Source: Candidatus Thiosymbion sp.
Lineage (GTDB): Bacteria; Pseudomonadota; Gammaproteobacteria; Chromatiales; Chromatiaceae
Direction of reading: 5' to 3'
Length of the DNA stretch: 64,000 nt
Assembly: GCA_018435665.1 (NCBI GenBank)
Contig: JAHDND010000036.1
Location: 1-64,000, forward strand
Below the pieces are notes generated by a model. The model was given only the letters and a program-made list of their open reading frames with translations. It searched no databases and had not been told where the DNA came from. The translations under genes and the position numbers were made by a program. This document shows positions 48,198-64,000 of this stretch, in pieces; the first letter of the stretch is position 1, and every line of letters starts with the position of its first letter.

Positions 48198-48530
48198 TCA
48201 GGCTTCGGCAACGGTCACAGTGATGTGACTGGTCCTTTTGGTGATCCGGTTCGCACGGCCTTTGGCACGCGGGCGGATGCGCTTCATGCTCTGCCCCTCG
48301 TTCACCTGGACCGCCTTGACCTTGAGTAAGTCCACATCCGCGCCGGCGTTGTTCTCCGCGTTGGCGATGGCGGACTCCAGGACCTTCTTGACCAAGCCAG
48401 CACCCTTCTTGGTACTGAAGGTCAGAAGGTTAAGAGCCGATTCCACCCGCAGCCCGCGGATTTGATCGGCCACTAGGCGCGCCTTTTGCGCAGAGATGCG
48501 CGCCATCTTAAGTGTTGCTTCAGCCTGCAT
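48198..48530 (-). CDS. rplV: 50S ribosomal protein L22
   Basis: 110 residues. The beta-hairpin that reaches into the exit tunnel is [22 protein letters not shown]-terminus [20 protein letters not shown]. Between rpsS and rpsC. Confidence 0.98.
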   Translation of the reverse strand: MQAEATLKMARISAQKARLVADQIRGLRVESALNLLTFSTKKGAGLVKKVLESAIANAENNAGADVDLLKVKAVQVNEGQSMKRIRPRAKGRANRITKRTSHITVTVAEA

Positions 48531-48545
48531 GTTTTAGTCCTCGAC

Positions 48546-48827
48546 CTAGCGCTTCTTCTTGGCCTTTTTATCGGCCGCGTGGCCACGGTAGGTCCGGGTC
48601 AGGGCGAACTCGCCGAGCTTGTGCCCGATCATGTTCTCATTGATCAGGACCGGCACATGCTGGCGGCCGTTATGAACCGCGATGGTCAGGCCAACCATCT
48701 CCGGCAGCACCATGGAGCGCCGCGACCAGGTTTTGATGGGGCGCTTGCTGTTTTGGGCAACCGCGTCTTCCACCTTTTTAATCAGATGGTAGTCCACGAA
48801 GGGTCCCTTACGAATGGAACGTGGCAC
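48546..48827 (-). CDS. rpsS: 30S ribosomal protein S19
   Basis: 93 residues. [20 protein letters not shown] and the C-terminal [20 protein letters not shown]. Forms the 30S head with S13 and contacts A-site tRNA. Confidence 0.98.
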   Translation of the reverse strand: MPRSIRKGPFVDYHLIKKVEDAVAQNSKRPIKTWSRRSMVLPEMVGLTIAVHNGRQHVPVLINENMIGHKLGEFALTRTYRGHAADKKAKKKR

Positions 48828-48846
48828 TTGCTCAACCTCGCCTTAA

Positions 48847-49674
48847 TTACTTGCGTCCACGACGACGCACGATCATGCGATCCGTGCGCTTATTGGAACG
48901 GGTCTTGTGGCCCTTGGTCGGCACACCCCAAGGCGTAACCGGGTGGCGCCCGCCGGAGGTGCGACCCTCGCCGCCACCATGGGGATGATCGACGGGGTTC
49001 ATGACAACGCCACGCACGGTCGGCCTCACTCCCCGCCAGCGGCTAGCACCCGCCTTACCGAGCTTGCGCAGGCTGTGCTCATTATTGCCGACCTCGCCAA
49101 TGGTCGCGCGGCATTCCGAGCTCACCTTGCGCATCTCGCCCGATTTCAAGCGAAGGGTGGCGTAGCCCCCCTCGCGGGCGATCAATTGCGCCGAGGCCCC
49201 GGCGGCCCGCGCCATCTGTGCCCCCTTGCCCGGGCGCATCTCAATGCAATGGACCAGGGAGCCCAGGGGAATGTTGCGCAGTGGGACACAATTTCCCGGC
49301 GCTATGGGGGCATCATCCCCAGACAGGACTTGCGCGCCGGCCTTCAGGCCCTTGGGCGCGATGATATAGGCCCATTCACCATCGAGATATTTCAGGAGGG
49401 CGATGTGGGCGCTGCGATTCGGGTCGTATTCCAGGCGCTCGACGACAGCGGGCACGCCCGGTTTGTTGCGCTTGAAATCGATGATGCGATAGCGCTGCTT
49501 GTGGCCACCACCCTGATGACGCACCGAAATTCTACCGGCATTGTTGCGGCCGCCAGAATTCGTCTTCTTATCCAGCAGCGGCTCGTGGGGCGACCCTTTG
49601 TGGAGGTCAGGCGACACCACCTTGACGACGAAACGTCGCCCTGGGGATGTCGGATTAGTCTTTACAATTGCCAT
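48847..49674 (-). CDS. rplB: 50S ribosomal protein L2
   Basis: 275 residues. Needed for subunit association and peptidyl-transfer centre structure. The OB and SH3-like domains are followed by the signature [17 protein letters not shown], with the functionally important His. Lys/Arg-rich tail. Confidence 0.98.
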   Translation of the reverse strand: MAIVKTNPTSPGRRFVVKVVSPDLHKGSPHEPLLDKKTNSGGRNNAGRISVRHQGGGHKQRYRIIDFKRNKPGVPAVVERLEYDPNRSAHIALLKYLDGEWAYIIAPKGLKAGAQVLSGDDAPIAPGNCVPLRNIPLGSLVHCIEMRPGKGAQMARAAGASAQLIAREGGYATLRLKSGEMRKVSSECRATIGEVGNNEHSLRKLGKAGASRWRGVRPTVRGVVMNPVDHPHGGGEGRTSGGRHPVTPWGVPTKGHKTRSNKRTDRMIVRRRGRK

Positions 49675-49694
49675 CTTGACCGATCCCCATGTGC

Positions 49695-49991
49695 CTAGGC
49701 GTTACCGCCGAAATCAATGGAATGACCACTGGCGAGGCGGACATACGCCTTACGCCAGTCTTTCCGCTGCCCAAGGCGCTGTCCGAAGCGCTTCTTCTTC
49801 CCTTTGACGTTAAGGATCTGCACCTGCTCCACCTGTACATCAAAGAGCGACTCGACTGCCTTGCCAACCTCGTGTTTGTTGGCATCTGGCAGAACTCGGA
49901 AGGCATATTGCCCCCGAGCATCAGCCGCCTGGCTGGCTTTTTCAGAAATGATCGGGCTCAGCAGGATCTTTAGGAGTCTTTCCTGATTCAT
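49695..49991 (-). CDS. rplW: 50S ribosomal protein L23
   Basis: 98 residues ([20 protein letters not shown]). Docking site for trigger factor and SRP at the tunnel exit. Start overlaps the rplD stop by four bases (ATGA), giving coupled translation. Confidence 0.98.
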   Translation of the reverse strand: MNQERLLKILLSPIISEKASQAADARGQYAFRVLPDANKHEVGKAVESLFDVQVEQVQILNVKGKKKRFGQRLGQRKDWRKAYVRLASGHSIDFGGNA

Positions 49992-50596
49992 GCCAGACGC
50001 TCCTCAAGCTTACGAATGGCGCCCTCGGTAACCACCAGATTTTCAAAGGCGATCAGACTGACAGGATCGGCCTCGTCTGCCGTCAGCACATCCACCCGCG
50101 GCAGATTTCGAGCGGCGAGGAAGAGGGCGTCGTCCAGATCCTGGATCAGGATGAGCACGTCGGACAGCTGCATCTCCTTGAGCTTATTCGCCAGAATCCG
50201 GGTCTTGGGTTCTTCGACCCGGAACTCAGGTACCACCGAAAGCCGCCCTTGTCTGACCAGTTCCGACAGAATGGAGCACATGGCCCCGCGGTACATCTTG
50301 CGATTGACCTTTTGGGAGTAATTGCGTGGGCGGGCGGCGAAGGCCCGGCCACCGCCCCGCCAGATGGGGCCACGACTCGTGCCGGCGCGCGCGCGCCCGG
50401 TTCCTTTCTGCCGGAAGGGCTTGGCGCCGCCTCCGGACACTTCTGAACGGCTCTTTTGAGCAACGGTGCCAGAACGGGCTGAGGCCATGTAGGCCGTTAC
50501 CACCTGATGAATCAGGGCAGGTTTGTATGCGACATCAAAGACGCTGTCAGCAACCTGAACGGGGGCGTCTCCGCCGCTTCTTGCTTGTATTTCCAT
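49988..50596 (-). CDS. rplD: 50S ribosomal protein L4
   Basis: 202 residues from ATG 50596 ([20 protein letters not shown]). The tunnel loop is [20 protein letters not shown] and continues [17 protein letters not shown]. In E. coli L4 also represses its own S10 operon. Frame to 50674 overlaps rplC and is ignored. Confidence 0.97.
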   Translation of the reverse strand: MEIQARSGGDAPVQVADSVFDVAYKPALIHQVVTAYMASARSGTVAQKSRSEVSGGGAKPFRQKGTGRARAGTSRGPIWRGGGRAFAARPRNYSQKVNRKMYRGAMCSILSELVRQGRLSVVPEFRVEEPKTRILANKLKEMQLSDVLILIQDLDDALFLAARNLPRVDVLTADEADPVSLIAFENLVVTEGAIRKLEERLA

Positions 50597-50603
50597 TGTC
50601 TTA

Positions 50604-51251
50604 TCAGCCCTTGCTCTTCTTGACGGAAGGCAAAACGACCAGGCGCCCACCCGCGGGACCGGGGACGCCCCCACGAATCAGCAGTAGGTTGCGCTCGGCG
50701 TCGACACGGATGACTTCCAGATTTTGCTGTACCCGGTTGACATTACCCATCTGACCAGCCATGCGCTTCCCTTTCATGACTCGGCCTGGGGTCTGGCATT
50801 GACCAATGGAACCCGGGGCCCGATGGGACACGGAGTTACCATGGGTGGCATCCTGGGTGCGGAAATTGTGCCGCCGGACACCGCCGGCAAAGCCGCGTCC
50901 CTTGGTCACACCCCGCACATCGACCTTCTGGCCAGCGGCGAAAAGGGAGACACCGATCTCCTGACCCGCAGCCAGATCGTCACCCTCACCGGCCTCAAGC
51001 CGGAATTCCCGAAGGACTTCGCCAGCGGTGACTCCAGCCCGGGCGAAATGCCCCGCCAGGGGCTTGGTGACCCGGGAGGCGCGGCGCTCACCCATGGTGA
51101 CCTGGACCGCCCGGTAGCCGTCCGAGGCATCGGTTTTCAACTGGGTCACGCGGTTGGGTTGGACCTCAATGACGGTCACCGGGACGGATACGCCCTCCTC
51201 GGTGAAGATCCGGGTCATGCCGGCCTTACGGCCGATCACACCAATAGTCAT
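50604..51251 (-). CDS. rplC: 50S ribosomal protein L3
   Basis: 215 residues. [20 protein letters not shown] at the N-terminus. The central extension near the peptidyl-transferase centre has [20 protein letters not shown], with the Gln that PrmB methylates in E. coli. Second gene of the S10 part. Confidence 0.98.
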   Translation of the reverse strand: MTIGVIGRKAGMTRIFTEEGVSVPVTVIEVQPNRVTQLKTDASDGYRAVQVTMGERRASRVTKPLAGHFARAGVTAGEVLREFRLEAGEGDDLAAGQEIGVSLFAAGQKVDVRGVTKGRGFAGGVRRHNFRTQDATHGNSVSHRAPGSIGQCQTPGRVMKGKRMAGQMGNVNRVQQNLEVIRVDAERNLLLIRGGVPGPAGGRLVVLPSVKKSKG

Positions 51252-51261
51252 GGTCCTATCC

Positions 51262-51573
51262 TCAGCTCAGCTTGATCTGGACGTCCACACCGGCGGCCAG
51301 ATCGAGTTTCATCAGGGCGTCAACCGTCTTATCCGTCGGATCGACGATATCCATCAGGCGCTTGTGCGTCCGCAACTCATACTGGTCCCGGGCGTCCTTG
51401 TTGACGTGCGGTGAGATGAGCACCGTAAAGCGCTCCTTCTTGGACGGCAGGGGGATGGGGCCCAGCACCTGAGCGCCGGTGCGCTTCGCGGTATCAACGA
51501 TCTCATGCGCCGAACGATCAATCAGGCGGTGATCGAAGGCCTTGAGGCGGATGCGTATTCTTTGATTGGCCAT
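51262..51573 (-). CDS. rpsJ: 30S ribosomal protein S10 / NusE
   Basis: 103 residues. [20 protein letters not shown] and the loop [20 protein letters not shown]. Also acts as NusE in transcription antitermination with NusB. It follows tuf by only 5 bases, so tuf and the S10 operon are co-transcribed. Confidence 0.98.
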   Translation of the reverse strand: MANQRIRIRLKAFDHRLIDRSAHEIVDTAKRTGAQVLGPIPLPSKKERFTVLISPHVNKDARDQYELRTHKRLMDIVDPTDKTVDALMKLDLAAGVDVQIKLS

Positions 51574-51578
51574 GCGTC

Positions 51579-52769
<1,191 letters not shown>

Positions 52770-53211
52770 CCCGATCTACCTGAAATACTGGTTAGTGTGT
52801 TTTGGCGGAGGCAAAGCCACTTAGGCAAGCTCCCGGAACAAACTGGCGATGGCAAGCGGGTAGGCACGCATCGACTCGAAGGTGGAGCCTTCATCGGCAC
52901 AGGTGGCCGACAAATCTCCGCCCCGGACATCTACGCCCAGGCCTGCCAGACGAGGCTCTCGCCTGACGATTTCTCCTGTTAAGGAGCTGGGTACCTGACG
53001 GCGGGAGTCGGTTCAGACCGTTTCTCTGCCCGGGCGTCAAGGTACCGTCGCGATCCGACTCCCCAAGGGGAGCCTGCATTCCCTGCCAGCCGAATCTTAT
53101 GCAACTCGCTCCCTGAGGTGCAACGGGTTGGGGTAAGTGCTGAAAACCTGGATTTTGATCAGGAACCCCTAATGCGGGCCACGCCCGCCTGGAACCCCGA
53201 TCAGGCCGCGC
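52770..53211. other. 442-base gap where fusA is normally found
   Basis: Between rpsG and tuf. No reading frame resembling EF-G, in whole or in part, is seen on either strand. A weak promoter-like pair for tuf may exist (TTGCAC, 18 bases, TAAGAT near 53095-53125 on the minus strand), but it is poor. The gap gives tuf a long leader if transcribed from rpsL. Confidence 0.55.
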
Positions 53212-53682
53212 TTACCAGCGATAATGCGAAAAGGCCTTGTTCGCCTCCGCCATGCGGTGAGTATCTTCCTTCTTCTTCACCGCGGTACCGCGCGCATCCG
53301 CCGCATCCATGAGTTCACCGGCCAGACGCAGGGCCATGGACTTCTCCGAGCGCTTGCCGGCGGCATCGATAAGCCAGCGCATGGCCAGGGAGTTGCGACG
53401 AGCGGGACGCACCTCGACCGGCACCTGGTAAGTAGCGCCACCCACGCGGCGGGACTTGACCTCCACCACGGGACGCACGTTTTCCATGGCCTGATCGAGC
53501 AGGTTCAGAGGCTCGCCACCCTTCTTGGTGGCCATGGTCTCCAGGGCGCCATAGACGATCCGTTCTGCAACGGACTTCTTACCATCTTCCATGAGCATGT
53601 TGACAAATTTAGCGAGCAAGTGGCTACCGAACTTGGGGTCCGGCAGCACCTGGCGGCGGGCGACTATACGTCTTCTGGGCAT
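53212..53682 (-). CDS. rpsG: 30S ribosomal protein S7
   Basis: 156 residues. [20 protein letters not shown] at the start and [17 protein letters not shown] at the end. Initiates 30S head assembly; in E. coli it regulates the str operon. Followed by the fusA-less gap. Confidence 0.98.
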   Translation of the reverse strand: MPRRRIVARRQVLPDPKFGSHLLAKFVNMLMEDGKKSVAERIVYGALETMATKKGGEPLNLLDQAMENVRPVVEVKSRRVGGATYQVPVEVRPARRNSLAMRWLIDAAGKRSEKSMALRLAGELMDAADARGTAVKKKEDTHRMAEANKAFSHYRW

Positions 53683-53785
53683 GAACTGGCTCCGACCGAA
53701 ATATGAAGATTAGGCGATCAGAATTGATCGCGAGCCCCCCGACCGGCTATTAGAGCCGGCACGGGACGCCTGAACGCTTGACGAC

Positions 53786-54160
53786 TCAACTCTTCGGCCG
53801 CTTGGCCCCGTACTTCGAGCGACCCTGGCGACGCTTGTCGACACCGGAAGTGTCCAGGGTGCCGCGCACGGTGTGGTAGCGCACGCCCGGCAGGTCCTTG
53901 ACGCGACCGCCACGAATCAGCACCACGGAGTGCTCCTGAAGATTGTGCCCTTCACCACCGATGTAGGAGGTCACCTCATATCCGTTGGTCAGGCGAACAC
54001 GCGCCACCTTCCGCAGTGCGGAGTTGGGCTTTTTGGGCGTCGTGGTGTAAACACGGGTACAGACGCCGCGCTTCTGCGGACACTCTTCCAGCGCCGGGAC
54101 CGTGCTCTTGGCCACCTGACGCTTACGCGGCTTGCGGACCAACTGATTGATGGTTGTCAT
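53786..54160 (-). CDS. rpsL: 30S ribosomal protein S12
   Basis: 124 residues from ATG 54160 ([15 protein letters not shown]). The decoding-centre loops [20 protein letters not shown], with Lys43, and [13 protein letters not shown] are of wild-type (streptomycin-sensitive) form. GGAGAG seven bases upstream. A 9-bp hairpin without T-run (54252-54272) lies between rpoC and this gene. Confidence 0.98.
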   Translation of the reverse strand: MTTINQLVRKPRKRQVAKSTVPALEECPQKRGVCTRVYTTTPKKPNSALRKVARVRLTNGYEVTSYIGGEGHNLQEHSVVLIRGGRVKDLPGVRYHTVRGTLDTSGVDKRRQGRSKYGAKRPKS

Positions 54161-54251
54161 GCAATCGCTCTCCAAGGGCGCCGGAGCGCCTACACGCAAC
54201 AGGGCCGACGGTGCCTTCTGGGAAGTTTGATCGTCGGCCCAGGAAATGATC

Positions 54252-54272
54252 AAGCCGGCCAGGGGCCGGCTT
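54252..54272. other. Hairpin between rpoC and rpsL
   Basis: AAGCCGGCC / GGCCGGCTT with a three-base loop. No T-run on the minus strand, so it is probably an mRNA processing or partial attenuation structure and not a classical terminator. Confidence 0.55.
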
Positions 54273-54349
54273 AGCTAAGACGCGGAAGTATAGGTTTGCC
54301 CCCTGGCCCTGTCAACTCCATGACAAGGCTCAGCCCTTGGGGGATCTGG

Positions 54350-58678
<4,329 letters not shown>

Positions 58679-58798
58679 TGCAATGTCTCCGTATAGGAGG
58701 GCTCGGGGGACGGGCCCCGCGAGCTGAGAAGGCGATTTGAACGGAGTGCCCAGGATCGCGGCGGTGCCCAATGGGGCCGCCGCGATCACCCGCGGGCC

Positions 58799-62971
<4,173 letters not shown>

Positions 62972-63073
62972 GCTGCCTTACCCTCGACGTGCTGCTGGAA
63001 ATTTGGGTCACCGGGGGGGTGACGGATCGGGTCGGATCTAATGCGCTAAATGGACAGCGACTCCTCCCGATGG

Positions 63074-63160
63074 TTGCGTCTTCAATGGTGACGCAACGCA
63101 AACGGAGAAAGGCCGGCGATCCGCGGATCGCCAGCCTTCCTGTCGCGCGTGGCGCGCGAC
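63074..63160 (-). other. Three successive hairpins between rplL and rpoB
   Basis: TTGCGTC / GACGCAA (63074-63080, 63090-63096). Then AAGGC-C-GGCGATCC / GGATCGCC-A-GCCTT (63109-63138), a long stem around a central CGCG. Then GTCGCGCG / CGCGCGAC (63142-63160). No T-run follows. In E. coli this gap holds an attenuator and an RNase III site that lower rpoBC relative to rplJL, and the same role is inferred. Confidence 0.6.
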
Positions 63161-63175
63161 GACGCAAGGACGGGA

Positions 63176-63553
63176 TTATTTGACCTCGACAGTGGCGCCC
63201 GCCTCTTCGAGCTGCTTCTTGGCGGAGGCCGCATCATCCTTGGATACGCCTTCCTTGATGACCGTGGGCACGCCTTCAACGGCGTCCTTGGCTTCCTTCA
63301 GCCCCAGGCCCGTCAGGGCCCGCACGACCTTGATGACGCCGACCTTGTTTTCCCCAAAGCCAGTGAGGACGACATTGAACTCCGTCTGCTCCTCGACGGG
63401 CTCCGCCGCTGCGGCGGCAGGACCAGCCGCCACGGCGACAGCGGCCGCGGCGGTGACGCCAAACTTCTCTTCCATCGCGCTGATCAGTTCGACCACATCC
63501 ATGACGGTCATGTTGGCGATGGCTTCCAGGATCTCTTCTTTGGAAACGGACAT
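63176..63553 (-). CDS. rplL: 50S ribosomal protein L7/L12
   Basis: 125 residues. N-terminal dimerisation domain ([20 protein letters not shown]), an Ala-rich hinge (about 38-53) and the factor-binding C-terminal domain ([20 protein letters not shown]). Several copies form the stalk that recruits EF-Tu and EF-G. Confidence 0.98.
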   Translation of the reverse strand: MSVSKEEILEAIANMTVMDVVELISAMEEKFGVTAAAAVAVAAGPAAAAAEPVEEQTEFNVVLTGFGENKVGVIKVVRALTGLGLKEAKDAVEGVPTVIKEGVSKDDAASAKKQLEEAGATVEVK

Positions 63554-63611
63554 GGATTTCTCCTAATTCGAATAGCTGTTAGATGCCGTACCGAGGACCG
63601 GACCCCAGGGG

Positions 63612-64000
63612 TCAGGCCGCCTCTTTGGCATCGCGGACCGCCGCGAGGGTGCGGACAAGCTTGCCCGGGACCTCGTTGATGGTCGCCGCGAGTTTCTGCA
63701 CCGGGGCCTTCATGACGGACATGAGTTGGGAAATAGCCTGCTCGTAGGTCGGCATCTTGGCCAAGGTGCCAAGCTCCGAGGGGGCGAGCAATTTACCGCC
63801 AATGGACACGAGGTTTACCTTGAGGGCGTTGTTGCCCTTGGCAAAGGCCTCGATGACCCGCGCCGCGGAACCCGGATCCGTCTGGGAAAAGGCCAGGATC
63901 ATGGGCCCCTTGAGGGCCGTCTGGATACAGGCGAAATCCGTACCTTCCACAGCGCGCCTGGCCAGGGTATTTTTGACCACGCGCACATAGACCCCCGCCT
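63612..64000 (-). CDS. rplJ: 50S ribosomal protein L10 (5' end outside window)
   Basis: Partial: the frame runs off the right edge. The visible part begins AGVYVRVVKNTLARRAVEG, the conserved L10 N-terminal segment, and ends RTLAAVRDAKEAA. L10 anchors the L7/L12 stalk. In E. coli L10-L12 represses its own mRNA. rplK, rplA, nusG and secE would be expected just beyond the edge. Confidence 0.97.
   Translation of the reverse strand, partial: AGVYVRVVKNTLARRAVEGTDFACIQTALKGPMILAFSQTDPGSAARVIEAFAKGNNALKVNLVSIGGKLLAPSELGTLAKMPTYEQAISQLMSVMKAPVQKLAATINEVPGKLVRTLAAVRDAKEAA

Noticed and set aside
52770..53211. A fusA pseudogene in the rpsG-tuf gap
   Set aside because: No EF-G-like segment could be read in any frame, so the gap is described as lacking fusA and not as a remnant.
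53100..53220. A transposon scar between rpsG and tuf
   Set aside because: No inverted terminal repeats, target duplication or transposase similarity seen.

Overview
The window looks like a chromosome segment of a GC-rich gammaproteobacterium, most probably of the Chromatiales / purple-sulfur-bacterium type. This rests on gene content and order: rpoS beside surE-pcm, two A-type Fe-S carriers, a cbb3 oxidase cluster with its assembly genes, a SoxW-like thioredoxin and TauE transporter, and the fused rplJL-rpoBC-str-S10-spc-alpha block. The lineage is inferred from remembered gene orders, not from a search. No phage, transposase, CRISPR, tRNA or rRNA gene is visible.

Layout. 1-351: non-coding, with a consensus sigma70 promoter firing out of the left edge, probably into an rRNA operon. 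352-5202: tyrS, a small membrane protein, erpA, bactofilin, a DUF6776-type protein, argC and a second ErpA-like protein. 5511-9164: thiD-thiE-hemL and a thiopurine-methyltransferase-type gene. 9543-22278: mixed housekeeping and accessory genes: a SleB-type hydrolase, an IlvB-type enzyme with a Cys cluster, a Sel1 protein, an inositol-phosphatase family protein, a Met/Pro-rich secreted protein, TauE, a thioredoxin-fold protein, MidA, FolM, two tandem Met-rich membrane coiled-coil proteins, ubiG, a squalene-synthase-fold protein and a YciK-type reductase. 22421-32053: the cbb3 oxidase locus. On the minus strand the order is ccoN-ccoO-ccoQ-ccoP, a 49-residue membrane protein and a terminator, then ccoG-ccoH-ccoI-ccoS. 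Two inverted copies of a roughly 100-bp palindromic element bracket ccoI-ccoS. 32324-37673: rpoS, pcm, surE, an Smr protein, dapB and a SAM hydroxide adenosyltransferase. 37713-64000: the transcription/translation block, all on the minus strand, from rplJ (cut by the right edge) to rplQ, closed by a strong hairpin terminator.

How the genes work together. The cco genes form one unit. ccoNOQP encode the high-affinity terminal oxidase, CcoI and CcoG handle copper, and CcoH and CcoS support assembly. rplJ-rplQ supplies ribosomal proteins, EF-Tu, SecY and RNA polymerase subunits. thiD and thiE are translationally coupled thiamine genes. surE-pcm-rpoS is the stress and stationary-phase module.

Main oddities. 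fusA is absent from its normal place between rpsG and tuf, and nlpD from between pcm and rpoS. The 100-bp elements keep their inner hairpin by compensatory change. Two tandem single-pass proteins have Met-rich extracytoplasmic coiled coils and matching Pro/Phe C-termini. The IlvB-type protein has a symmetric C-x6-C-x3-C-x6-C insert. A degenerate NDUFAF6-like synthase-fold protein sits where gph is often found, not far from a MidA/NDUFAF7 homologue.
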